A DNA stretch of 64,000 nucleotides from Cognataquiflexum aquatile (lineage in GTDB: Bacteria > Bacteroidota > Bacteroidia > Cytophagales > Cyclobacteriaceae): assembly GCF_003316845.1 (NCBI RefSeq), contig NZ_QMIK01000005.1, positions 124,001-188,000 on the forward strand, written 5' to 3'. A program made the translations under genes and the position numbers. Below, one piece after another: positions 41,291-50,107 of this stretch. The notes under the pieces are model-generated. The model was not told the origin of the DNA and did not search any database. It saw only the letters and a program-made list of their open reading frames with translations. Position 1 is the stretch's first letter; every line of letters begins with the position of its first letter.

Positions 41291-42022
41291 ATGAAGGAAA
41301 ATATACAGGAAATAGGATTTTTCGATATCGTGAAGGAAAGAAGGTCTGTCAGGATTTTTGACCAAGAGACTCCTTTTGACCATCAATCCGTCCAAAAATG
41401 CCTGGAAGCAGCCATCCTCGCTCCTAACAGTTCAAATATGCAGCTTTGGGAATTTTACCGGATCCCAGAAACTTCTGCACTTAAAAACCCTATTTCCCGA
41501 CTTTGCATGAACCAAAAAGCTGCTACTACAGCAAGGGAACTTGTGGTCGTCGTCACCCGACGGGACAAGTGGAAAAGTAGGGCAGCCTCCAACCTTTCTT
41601 ACATCAGGGAAACATATAAGAACTCACCAGGCAAAAAACAAAAGCAAGCCGAAGCATATTATGGAAATCTTGTCCCAAAACTGTATTCAAAATATCCTTT
41701 TTGGTCAATTACCAAGCAGGTCATTGCATGGATGATGTCCTTGAAAAGACCCATGGTCAGGGAAGTAACCGAATCAGATGTACGGGTATCAGTCCACAAA
41801 AGTGCTGCACTTGCAGCCATGACCTTTATGTACGCCATGAAAGCGGAAGGATACGATACCTGTCCGATGGAAGGATTCGATTCTGAAAGAGTCAAAAAAC
41901 TCCTAAACTTACCAAAAGCAGCTGAAATCAATATGATTATTGGCTGTGGAAAGGGACTGCCTGAAGGGGTTTATGGAAAAAGGTTCAGATTGCCAAACGA
42001 AGAGGTTATCTTTGAAAAATAA
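41291..42022 (+). CDS. Nitroreductase family protein
   Basis: A 243-residue FMN-binding oxidoreductase. The N-terminal FMN-phosphate motif is KERRSVRIFD, with EAAILAPNSSNMQLWEFYRI after it, and the C-terminal dimer/FMN strand is EINMIIGCGKGLPEGVYGKRFR. It probably reduces nitro or quinone compounds, or performs dehydrogenation, with NAD(P)H. It is longer than the usual 200 residues because of an insert at about 105-155 (SPGKKQKQAEAYYGNL to IAWMMSLKRPM). It stands alone, with 102 bases to the divergent permease gene. Its ending is followed by 286 AT-rich bases. Confidence 0.87.
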   Translation: MKENIQEIGFFDIVKERRSVRIFDQETPFDHQSVQKCLEAAILAPNSSNMQLWEFYRIPETSALKNPISRLCMNQKAATTARELVVVVTRRDKWKSRAASNLSYIRETYKNSPGKKQKQAEAYYGNLVPKLYSKYPFWSITKQVIAWMMSLKRPMVREVTESDVRVSVHKSAALAAMTFMYAMKAEGYDTCPMEGFDSERVKKLLNLPKAAEINMIIGCGKGLPEGVYGKRFRLPNEEVIFEK

Positions 42023-42214
42023 AAAAAATGAAATTTGAAATTTTTATTTGCATAATTTCAACAATAAAAATTTAAAACCACCAAATTGACATTGGCTTTA
42101 AAAAATACACAAAGATAAAACTTGCAACCCTTTTTCCCCGAATTGTGTCCATTTAGGCAAAATATATTTATCTCGCTATTATAACCATATGTTAAATTTC
42201 GAGGTTTTTTTGAT

Positions 42215-42232
42215 TTGGTAAGAATTTACCAA
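42215..42232. repeat. Inverted repeat upstream of the HAD/GNAT/SGNH-like gene
   Basis: TTGGTAA (42215-42221) and TTACCAA (42226-42232) are perfect complements round GAAT, in an otherwise AT-rich 286-base gap, 77 bases before the ATG. It could be an operator; no T tract follows directly. Confidence 0.45.
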
Positions 42233-42308
42233 CCCCAATAATTAGTAAACAATTTTTGTAGAATCAGAATTATCATTACACCGATTCATTGGCATTATTT
42301 TATTTATT

Positions 42309-44186
42309 ATGGAAAGCATCAAATTAGTCATTTGGGATTTGGATGACACTTTTTGGAAAGGAACACTTTCAGAGGAAGGTGTAACACCTATTCAGGCAAA
42401 TATTGATCTAGTTAAAGAGCTGACGAATCGGGGAATCATCAACAGCATTGCCTCAAAAAATGATTTTGACCAAGCAAAAAAGAAACTGGCCGAGCTCGGG
42501 ATATGGTCATACTTCGTTTTTCCGGCTATTGAATGGCAACCAAAAGGCGTCCTTATCAAGCAAATAATTGAAAATTGTCAATTGAGGGATGTAAATGTGC
42601 TTTTTTTGGATGATAACCATCTCAATCTCAATGAAGCAATTTTTTATAACCCAAACCTCCATATCGAATCTGAAAAATTTGCTGAAAAAATTCTCACACA
42701 TCCGGCCTTCAAAGGAAAAATCGACACAGACCACAGCCGACTAAAACAATACAAGATTCTAGAAGAAAAAGCGATTTCAAAATCTAATTTTAACAGTAAC
42801 ATTGATTTTCTGAAGGATTCTGATGTCAGGTTACAACTGATTACTGACCTTGGGAATCACTCTGAACGTTTGTTAGAATTGATCGCCCGCTCCAATCAAT
42901 TGAATTTTACAAAAATCAGGATCGATGAAGAAGCTTTTAAAAAGCTCATAGAAAACCCAAATTTGGAAAATGTTGCCATCAGGGTATATGACAAATATGG
43001 AGATTATGGTTTAGTGGGTTTCTATTCTTACAACCGGCAAACCCACCGTTTAGATCATTTTGTTTTTTCCTGCCGGATATTAAACCTCGGTGTTCCACAA
43101 TTCATCTTTAATAAACTAGGGAAACCTGAATTGACCATCTTACCTGAAGTCGCAGAAGGACTCGATGGACCTGAACCGGAATGGATCAAAGAAACTGTTT
43201 TCGATGGAGAAAAGATTGTTTCCGAATCGCCCTCAGATAACAACTTTGCCAAAGTGGTCTACAAAGGAGGCTGCGAATATGACCAACTGATTTTTTTATT
43301 GAAAAACAACAACATTGATGTCACCCGAGAGGTCAACTATGTAACCCGCGACAATGTACAGGTGAAGCAATTCCATACGGAAAGTATCCTAGATAGTGTG
43401 CGGTTGACTGACAATCAAAAAAAAATGATAACGGGTAATGAACTCACCATTTTTACAGACGAAAAGTACTTTGACACCAAAGTTTTCCCGGCCAATTATG
43501 ATTGTCTGATCCTCAATACCAGAATGGATTACACACAAATAATATATGAGCACAAAACCGAAAAATTCAGGATATCTGCCGGTGGTTTTGGAAATGATTA
43601 TTTGAATCCATTGGACCATGAGCGGATGCTCAAATTTCTTAAGGAAAGAAATGTACCGGGAATAACCGGGGAATATTTTCGCCAGTTTCAGGAAAATTTC
43701 AAATCATTAGGAAGGATTACAACTGTTCAGTTTGTCAAAAATCTTCATGAATTAAGGAAATTGATCCCCGTTCGAATTCCGATTATTCTGATCAATCAAC
43801 CCGAACTTGAAAACTCCAAACACCAATCTCCCGAAGTTTTAGAAAGATATAGGGAAATGAATGCAGCATTGGAGACATTTACAAATGAGGCTGAAAACTG
43901 TCACCTTTTGGACATCAGGCTATTTGTCAATCATGAATCCCACCTAGAATCGGACATCAGCCATTTTAAAAGGAAGTATTACCGGGAGATTTCTTTGGAA
44001 CTCCTGAAAATACTGGACCGCATGCTTCCAAAAAAAATAAATACAGACTTAAGCTTCAAGGCCGTTTTGTTTGATAGAGGTATGGCGATATATGAGGATG
44101 TGAAGATATTGAAGCATAAAATCCTGGGAAAAAACACCAAAAAGAAGATAGGCGATTTATTGAAAAGTTTTTCATCTAGAAATTAA
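42309..44186 (+). CDS. Three-domain protein: HAD-IIIC phosphatase, GNAT-like and SGNH-like regions
   Basis: A 625-residue protein. Residues 1-150 are a HAD-IIIC/FkbH-type domain with DxD motif WDLDDTFW (Asp10, Asp12), SIASKNDF and FLDDNHLNLNEA. About 190-310 match the GNAT-like second half of FkbH proteins (LIARSNQLNFTKI, YDKYGDYGLVGFYSY). About 312-600 resemble an SGNH-hydrolase-like unit seen in capsule proteins: VVYKGGCEYDQL at the block I place (Cys-Glu-Tyr, not Gly-Asp-Ser), ILINQP, and DISHFKRKYYREI near the end where the D-x-x-H motif sits. FkbH proteins load glycerol-type units on carriers, but no carrier or polyketide gene is near. AT-rich flanks suggest transfer. Confidence 0.8.
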   Translation: MESIKLVIWDLDDTFWKGTLSEEGVTPIQANIDLVKELTNRGIINSIASKNDFDQAKKKLAELGIWSYFVFPAIEWQPKGVLIKQIIENCQLRDVNVLFLDDNHLNLNEAIFYNPNLHIESEKFAEKILTHPAFKGKIDTDHSRLKQYKILEEKAISKSNFNSNIDFLKDSDVRLQLITDLGNHSERLLELIARSNQLNFTKIRIDEEAFKKLIENPNLENVAIRVYDKYGDYGLVGFYSYNRQTHRLDHFVFSCRILNLGVPQFIFNKLGKPELTILPEVAEGLDGPEPEWIKETVFDGEKIVSESPSDNNFAKVVYKGGCEYDQLIFLLKNNNIDVTREVNYVTRDNVQVKQFHTESILDSVRLTDNQKKMITGNELTIFTDEKYFDTKVFPANYDCLILNTRMDYTQIIYEHKTEKFRISAGGFGNDYLNPLDHERMLKFLKERNVPGITGEYFRQFQENFKSLGRITTVQFVKNLHELRKLIPVRIPIILINQPELENSKHQSPEVLERYREMNAALETFTNEAENCHLLDIRLFVNHESHLESDISHFKRKYYREISLELLKILDRMLPKKINTDLSFKAVLFDRGMAIYEDVKILKHKILGKNTKKKIGDLLKSFSSRN

Positions 44187-44246
44187 AAATGAAGTCTACT
44201 TTTGAAAAAGTGCGGCTGATTTTTTCTAAGAAATCTGAAATCCCAT

Positions 44247-45509
44247 TCAATACCCATACTTCCCTTTCCACTTTTCCTTCAGGAATTTTCTCAATTCGTT
44301 TTCCCTTGCATTGTTTCCGGGATCGTAAAGTTTTAGGTTTTTTATTTCATCAGGCAAAAATTCTTGCGCCACAAAATTCCCCTCATAGTCGTGTGAGTAC
44401 TTGTATTCTTTGCCATAATTAAGATCCTTCATCAGTTTGGTTGGCGCATTGCGTAGGTGAAGCGGAACAGACAGGTCTCCTTTTTCCCTGACCAAAGCTT
44501 GGGCCTGATTGATGGCAAGGTAGGCGGCATTGCTTTTTGGCGAACTTGCCAAATAGGTGACACATTGGGAAAGGATAATCCTTGCTTCTGGATAGCCGAT
44601 GATTTTGACTGCCTCAAAGCAATTTGTAGCCAAAAGAAGTGCATTTGGATTTGCATTGCCGATATCTTCCGATGCCAAAATCACCAACCTCCTTGCAATA
44701 AACTTTACATCTTCCCCGCCTTCAATCATCCGCGCCAACCAATACACCGCCGCATTTGGATCAGAACCACGGATAGACTTGATAAAAGCCGATATGATAT
44801 CATAATGTTGCTCTCCGGATTTGTCATATAAAGCCACTTTTTGTTGGGCGATCTCAGTGACAATGTCATTGGTGATGACGCAAGGATCCTGGTTGATCCC
44901 ATCTATGACTATTTCGAGTAAGTTTAAAAGCTTGCGCCCATCTCCGCCTGAAAGCCTGAGAAGTGCTTCAGTTTCCTTGAGTTCAACGGTTTTCTTTTTG
45001 AGGTCCACATCCTTTTCCAAAGCCTGTTTGATCATGGCTTCCAATTCGGGTCTGCCTAGAGGATTGAGGGTAAAGACCTGGCATCTGGACAAAAGTGCCG
45101 CATTGACTTCAAAGGAAGGGTTTTCGGTAGTGGCACCGATTAGCCGGATGGTCCCTTTCTCGACCGCCCCCAAAAGCGCATCCTGTTGGGACTTGTTGAA
45201 CCTGTGGATTTCATCAATAAAAAGAACAACCCCAAGTTGGAATTTTGCTTTTTCGATAACCTCACGGATATCCTTTACTCCCGAACTCACTGCACTCAGC
45301 GTATAAAAAGGCGCTTTGATTTCATTGGCAATGATATTGGCGATGGTGGTTTTGCCCACTCCGGGAGGCCCCCACAAAATCAGGGAAGGAATATTTCCGG
45401 TTTTGATGGCTTTATGCAGGAAAGAACTCGGAGATGAAAGGTGCTCCTGACCGATCAGGTCTTCCAACCTGTGCGGTCTCATTCGTTCGGCGAGTGGTAT
45501 TTGGTTCAT
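44247..45509 (-). CDS. rarA: Replication-associated recombination protein A (RarA/MgsA)
   Basis: A 420-residue AAA+ ATPase that acts at stalled replication forks. It opens with the family pattern PLAERMRPHRLEDLIGQEHL, has Walker A GPPGVGKTT, Walker B FIDEIHRFNKSQQD, sensor-1 GATTENPSFEVN and the RarA tetramerisation domain with DIISAFIKSIRGSDPNAAVYWLARM shown in two parts (DIISAFIKSIRGSDP, AAVYWLARM) and the end HDYEGNFVAQEFLPDE. It stands convergent with the three-domain gene (60 bases between stops) and 41 bases ahead of another minus-strand gene's end. Confidence 0.95.
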   Translation of the reverse strand: MNQIPLAERMRPHRLEDLIGQEHLSSPSSFLHKAIKTGNIPSLILWGPPGVGKTTIANIIANEIKAPFYTLSAVSSGVKDIREVIEKAKFQLGVVLFIDEIHRFNKSQQDALLGAVEKGTIRLIGATTENPSFEVNAALLSRCQVFTLNPLGRPELEAMIKQALEKDVDLKKKTVELKETEALLRLSGGDGRKLLNLLEIVIDGINQDPCVITNDIVTEIAQQKVALYDKSGEQHYDIISAFIKSIRGSDPNAAVYWLARMIEGGEDVKFIARRLVILASEDIGNANPNALLLATNCFEAVKIIGYPEARIILSQCVTYLASSPKSNAAYLAINQAQALVREKGDLSVPLHLRNAPTKLMKDLNYGKEYKYSHDYEGNFVAQEFLPDEIKNLKLYDPGNNARENELRKFLKEKWKGKYGY

Positions 45510-45550
45510 TCAGAAAAAGATAAGAGAATTGAGGTATGAGATAGGAGACA

Positions 45551-46474
45551 TTAAATCTCATTCACAAGCTTTTTCATCTTCTCTAACCCTGTTTTGGCTA
45601 CGGTCAGAGCATCTTGTTTCCAATAATCCTGGTTGAAAAGCTCAAGCGAAAGTACCTTATTTCCACCCATATTTTTCAGGTCTGTCAGTATCTCTTTCAT
45701 CGGGGCAGCACCGTCCCCGGGATAAACACGGTCTTTGTCTGCCTGTTCTTCTCTTGGAATAGACGCGACAAAATCATTCATATGGAAGATTTCGATAGCC
45801 GATCCGTTGAGCATTTTCAATCCATTATAACCGGATCCACCCCTGAATAGATGATACACATCAGGCAGAATCCTTGCATCGGGATCATTGGCTACCGCTG
45901 CCACCATCAAAACCTGTCCCAAATGATGAAAAAATGGGAATGCACCCCAGAACTCCAATTGGGGCATAACGCCCGTTTTTCTTCCGAGATCCAATAGTGC
46001 TTTGTAGCGCTCTCCTGCTTTGAAAAGGTCCAAGGGTGCGGTTACCCCGGCGGCCGGCGCAGCTACTCGAGCACATCCCAAGGAAGCCAAAAGCTCCATT
46101 TCCTGTTCCATTTGTACCATTCCGGATTTCCTTTTTTCCTCATCATCTACCATCCAAGGTGCAAAACCGATAGCATTCTCGAATTTCAAACCAGAATCCG
46201 AAATATTTTTTTTCAATCCATTTACAGAATTTCCCGCAGCAAGGTATTCCTGAATATCCCTGATCCATAATTCCACCCCGTCATAACCGGCTTTGGCTGC
46301 AATATCAAGATATCCTATCAATCCGGGCTTTTGTCCCATAATCGTACTTGTATTCAAACAATAGCTGAATTGACTTTCCTTTCTTTTTTTTGAGTTGGCA
46401 CTCATTATTCCCGCCGTAGCGATCACACCGGTAGTCAACCCAATTGCTTTCATGGCGTTCCTTCTTGTTGTCAT
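45551..46474 (-). CDS. Tat-signal sugar phosphate isomerase/epimerase-like TIM-barrel protein
   Basis: A 307-residue xylose-isomerase-like TIM barrel with a twin-arginine-type signal (TTRRNAMKAIGLTTGVIATAG). Barrel marks: AAKAGYDGVELWIRD, QLEFWGAFPFFH, ARILPDVYHLFRGG, IEIFHMNDF and GDGAAPMKEILTDLK, with Glu/Asp/His positions for a metal. Unlike the Sec-exported copy at 12305-13144 this one would be exported folded. Such exported members often take part in keto-sugar or inositol metabolism. It lies away from the other sugar genes and seems to be a single-gene unit before rarA. Substrate unknown. Confidence 0.84.
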   Translation of the reverse strand: MTTRRNAMKAIGLTTGVIATAGIMSANSKKRKESQFSYCLNTSTIMGQKPGLIGYLDIAAKAGYDGVELWIRDIQEYLAAGNSVNGLKKNISDSGLKFENAIGFAPWMVDDEEKRKSGMVQMEQEMELLASLGCARVAAPAAGVTAPLDLFKAGERYKALLDLGRKTGVMPQLEFWGAFPFFHHLGQVLMVAAVANDPDARILPDVYHLFRGGSGYNGLKMLNGSAIEIFHMNDFVASIPREEQADKDRVYPGDGAAPMKEILTDLKNMGGNKVLSLELFNQDYWKQDALTVAKTGLEKMKKLVNEI

Positions 46475-46656
46475 ATTTTATTGGTTATTTCAGTTCGTTT
46501 GAAAATAAAATTCTGAAAATTCTGCATGAAATTATAAAAATACTTCTTGCAGATAAGAATAATCAACCACCTGTATAAATCACAAATTCTTCTGGTTTTC
46601 CGGATGTTTTTTTATTTATATTGATTTCCCAACTAACAATACCACAAACCAAACCT

Positions 46657-47361
46657 ATGAAATCTTACTTTTTTTTAATCATTGCAGGTATCTGTACTGT
46701 ATCAAATCTCCAAGCACAATCGTCTAAGGAATTGACAGAGGCCTACCAGTCAAATATACCGCTTCATCAGGAAATTGTCAGTGGCGGATATTATGTCGAC
46801 CCACCTCAAAACATCGAAGGGTATCCTTATTTTAAATCCAAAAATTTTGAATATGGGAGTCTGACTATCAATGGACTGACTTATGAAAATGTCCCGCTAC
46901 TCTATAATATTTTCTCGGATGAGGTGGTGACATTTCATCCGCTCCACAAACAGAAAACTTTGATCAAAACCGAAAAGATCGATGGCTTTATCCTTCCGGA
47001 TGAAATCAGGTTTGTCAGGATAATGGAAAATCCCGAATACAGCCACCATGGAAAAGGTTTCTATGAATTGGTGGAGGAAGGTGAGGAAGCCAATCTATTG
47101 TGCAAGCATTTTAAAACAACCAAAGCAAAAAGGGAAATGACTCAGTATAGCAGTATTTTTTTAGAAAAGTCTGATTTTTTGATCCAAAAAGGAGATCAAA
47201 TCATACAGGTCAAAAACAAAGGGCAGGCAATTGATTTTCTTTCTCTTGAAAAGAAACTGATCAATCAGAGCGCCAAGGAAAAAAGCCTGAATTATAGAAA
47301 TGACCGCCGTAGGTATTTGTCTTTTTTGGTAGAATTTTATAACCAGGCTGCACATGAATAG
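46657..47361 (+). CDS. Secreted protein of unknown function in a receptor operon
   Basis: A 234-residue protein from ATG 46657, chosen because it starts the Sec signal peptide (KSYFFLIIAGICTVSNLQAQ); an in-frame TTG at 46621 is rejected. No family recognised. The mature part has beta-rich segments (NFEYGSLTINGLTYENVPLLYN, shown as NFEYGSLTINGL and YENVPLLYN) and a Lys/Arg-rich tail (AKEKSLNYRNDRRRYLSFL). Its last eight bases overlap the receptor gene, so it is translated together with it. It may be an envelope partner of the TonB-dependent receptor; this is inference from position only. Confidence 0.8.
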   Translation: MKSYFFLIIAGICTVSNLQAQSSKELTEAYQSNIPLHQEIVSGGYYVDPPQNIEGYPYFKSKNFEYGSLTINGLTYENVPLLYNIFSDEVVTFHPLHKQKTLIKTEKIDGFILPDEIRFVRIMENPEYSHHGKGFYELVEEGEEANLLCKHFKTTKAKREMTQYSSIFLEKSDFLIQKGDQIIQVKNKGQAIDFLSLEKKLINQSAKEKSLNYRNDRRRYLSFLVEFYNQAAHE

Positions 47362-50107
47362 GCTCATCATACTGTTGGTTTTTTGCGTGATTTGCTTTAT
47401 TCCAAAGTCTTGGGCTCAGGAGACCAAAAGGGCCGAAGAAAGGATTTCAGGGCTATTTCCAGGTTTGAGTTTCCCCCGTTTTGCCCAACAGATAGAATCT
47501 CAGACTTCGTATAAGTTTTATTTTTCACAAGAGGATGTGGCTGATCTTATTGTGAACATCAGCGCCAAAGACAACACGATCAGACAGGTTCTTGATGGGG
47601 TATTTGACGGAAAAGACCTAAAATATTCGATCGATGATAAAAACAGGATATTTATTACCAAAGGAAAAGCTTTGGAAACATCACTGCCTTTGGATTTTTT
47701 TACCCAAGTTTCAGAACTTGAAAAAGACAGTATACTCCGTCAGTCGGATATCAACAGGGCTTTTTCCCGAAACAAGTTATACGTCATCGGTAAGGCCGAC
47801 AATTCAGGAAAAACTGAGGCAGTTTTGCGGGGGAAAGTGACGGGCTTGGAGACAGGAAACCCTGTTTTTGGTGCCGTGATCTTCGAAAAAGTCAACTACA
47901 CTAGGGCCATTGCCAATCAGGATGGCCAATTTGAAATTAAACTCCCAATCGGAAGACATACAATTTTCATCCAAAATCTTGGTGGGTTTGTGGAGCAACG
48001 TCAGATAAGCCTTCAAGGCGACGGTGTGTTGGATGTGGCGATAGAAGAAAATATCATTTCCCTCTCGGAGGTTACCATTTCTTCAGAAAAAATGACCAAT
48101 ATCTCCCGTCCGGAGATGGGCGTTCAAAAACTGAATATGGAAACCATGAGGCAGATTCCTGCCATATTGGGTGAAGTGGACATCATCAGGAGTATTTTGA
48201 CGCTTCCGGGTGTACAGACTGTTGGTGAAGCCAGCGTGGGGTTCAATGTCCGTGGGGGTGCTGCCGACCAAAACCTGATTCTGTTCAATCACGCTACGAT
48301 TTATAACCCTTCACACTTATTTGGTCTGTTTTCAGCATTCAATCCTGACTTGGTGGAATCTGTGGATTTGTACAAAGCAGGAATTCCTGTCCAATATGGT
48401 GGAAGGCTCTCCTCAGTTTTGGATGTGCATGCCAAATACGGCAATGATGAAAAAATTACCGTTCGGGGAGGAATCGGATTGCTGACAAGCAGGATTTCCG
48501 TAGAAGGTCCGGTTGGGGAAAAAACGACTTTTGCACTTGGGGCGAGGTCAACATACTCTGATTGGCTTTTGGATATTTTGGAAGAAAACACCGATTTCAA
48601 AGATGGCAGGGCAAATTTTTATGACTTAAACCTCAATGTTTCGCATAAGCTGAATGACAAAAACATCATCAGACTGAACACCTATGGAAGCAATGACAGC
48701 TTCGGGTTTGACAGAGATACCACTTTCATGTACCAAAACAGAAGTATCAACTTAGGTTGGACCCATTACTTCAGCGACAGGTTAGAAGGCGAATTTGTAG
48801 CGGGAAGGGACCATTATCAATTTGACATCGAAGGAAGGGACAACCCCTCAAATAGCTATGATTTTGGCTTTGGCATCAAACAGGATTTTTTCAAAGCCAA
48901 TTTCTCTTATGAATATGACCTGAGGCATACATTCACTTTTGGTCTCAATACCATCAGATACCGACTAAATCCGGGATTCATCGAACCTGCAGGTCCGGAA
49001 TCTATAGTCATTCCCGAAGAGGTAAATCCGGAACAGGCCTTGGAAACTTCCATATATATAGGTGATAATTTCGAAGTCACTGATGAATTCTCCATCAATT
49101 TCGGTATGCGTTACGCTGTTTACAATTACCTCGGACCCAATACTGTCCGGGAGTATAAACCGGGATTGCCAATTTCTCCACCCAACTTAGTCGGAGAGAC
49201 GACTTTCAACAATGGACAAACCATCAAAACTTACAGCGGTCCCGAATTTCGAATTTCTGCCCGCTATAGCCTCAACAATATTTCCTCTATCAAAGCAGGG
49301 TATAACACCAACAGACAGTTTATCCATTTGCTGACCAACAATGCCGCCATTGCACCGACTGACATATGGAAGCTGAGTGATCCAAATATCCGCCCCCAAT
49401 GGGGAGATCAGGTTTCTATCGGATATTATAGAAATATCAAAGTGGATAAGTATGAGTTTTCCGTGGAGGCTTATCACCGGAATATGAAAAACCTCATTGA
49501 CTTCCGTTCCGGAGCTTCTTTAATTCTGAATAATGCCATTGAGCAAAGTGTCCTCCGAACAGATGGCAGGGCTTATGGTGCAGAATTTTTGTTAAGAAAA
49601 AATACCGGAAAACTTAACGGTTGGATCAGCTACACTTATTCTAGGTCACTTCTCAGAACCGCCCAAGATGAAATGGCAGAAAAAATCAACGGAGGAGAAT
49701 GGTATCCCAATAATTTTGACCAACCTCACAATGCTGTATTGGTGGGAAATTATGCCTTGAGCAAGCGCTTCAGCACTTCCATCAATGCCAATTACAGTAC
49801 AGGAAGACCAATCACATTGCCGGTTGCCAAATTCAATTATGGAGGTTCTGAGCGGGTATATTTCTCGAATAGAAATGCCTACAGGATTCCGGATTACTTC
49901 AGAATTGATTTTTCCATCAATATCGAAGGTAACCATAAAGTAAAAAAACTTGCCCATTCCTCTTGGTCGATAGGCGTTTATAACCTTTTGGGAAGGAGAA
50001 ATCCATACTCGGTATATTTCACCCCTGTCAACGGGATTTTGCAGGGATACCAATTGTCCATATTTGCGGAGCCGATCCCATTTATTACATATAACTTCCG
50101 AATCTGA
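47354..50107 (+). CDS. TonB-dependent outer-membrane receptor with STN-like and carboxypeptidase-like domains
   Basis: A 917-residue receptor. Sec signal (IILLVFCVICFIPKSWAQ), then an STN-like signalling domain (FAQQIESQTSYKFYFSQEDV, about 38-110), a carboxypeptidase-like regulatory domain (GLETGNPVFGAVIF, about 158-235), the plug (about 240-355, GVQTVGEASVGFNVRGGAADQNLILFN as GVQTVGEASVGFNVRGG) and a 22-strand barrel ending in FITYNFRI. The plug's VRGG and NLILFN are typical. No SusD-like partner follows; instead two DUF4249 lipoproteins do, so it is not a classic polysaccharide utilisation pair. It overlaps its neighbours at both ends. Confidence 0.92.
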   Translation: MNRLIILLVFCVICFIPKSWAQETKRAEERISGLFPGLSFPRFAQQIESQTSYKFYFSQEDVADLIVNISAKDNTIRQVLDGVFDGKDLKYSIDDKNRIFITKGKALETSLPLDFFTQVSELEKDSILRQSDINRAFSRNKLYVIGKADNSGKTEAVLRGKVTGLETGNPVFGAVIFEKVNYTRAIANQDGQFEIKLPIGRHTIFIQNLGGFVEQRQISLQGDGVLDVAIEENIISLSEVTISSEKMTNISRPEMGVQKLNMETMRQIPAILGEVDIIRSILTLPGVQTVGEASVGFNVRGGAADQNLILFNHATIYNPSHLFGLFSAFNPDLVESVDLYKAGIPVQYGGRLSSVLDVHAKYGNDEKITVRGGIGLLTSRISVEGPVGEKTTFALGARSTYSDWLLDILEENTDFKDGRANFYDLNLNVSHKLNDKNIIRLNTYGSNDSFGFDRDTTFMYQNRSINLGWTHYFSDRLEGEFVAGRDHYQFDIEGRDNPSNSYDFGFGIKQDFFKANFSYEYDLRHTFTFGLNTIRYRLNPGFIEPAGPESIVIPEEVNPEQALETSIYIGDNFEVTDEFSINFGMRYAVYNYLGPNTVREYKPGLPISPPNLVGETTFNNGQTIKTYSGPEFRISARYSLNNISSIKAGYNTNRQFIHLLTNNAAIAPTDIWKLSDPNIRPQWGDQVSIGYYRNIKVDKYEFSVEAYHRNMKNLIDFRSGASLILNNAIEQSVLRTDGRAYGAEFLLRKNTGKLNGWISYTYSRSLLRTAQDEMAEKINGGEWYPNNFDQPHNAVLVGNYALSKRFSTSINANYSTGRPITLPVAKFNYGGSERVYFSNRNAYRIPDYFRIDFSINIEGNHKVKKLAHSSWSIGVYNLLGRRNPYSVYFTPVNGILQGYQLSIFAEPIPFITYNFRI

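Noticed and set aside
44821-45306. A 161-codon plus-strand frame opposite rarA
   Set aside because: Antisense to the conserved AAA+ gene with no own signals; Ser-rich shadow.
45510-45550. Purine-rich GAGATAGGAGAC-like stretch between rarA and the TIM-barrel gene as a repeat element
   Set aside because: Too short and imperfect to support a repeat call without genome-wide data.
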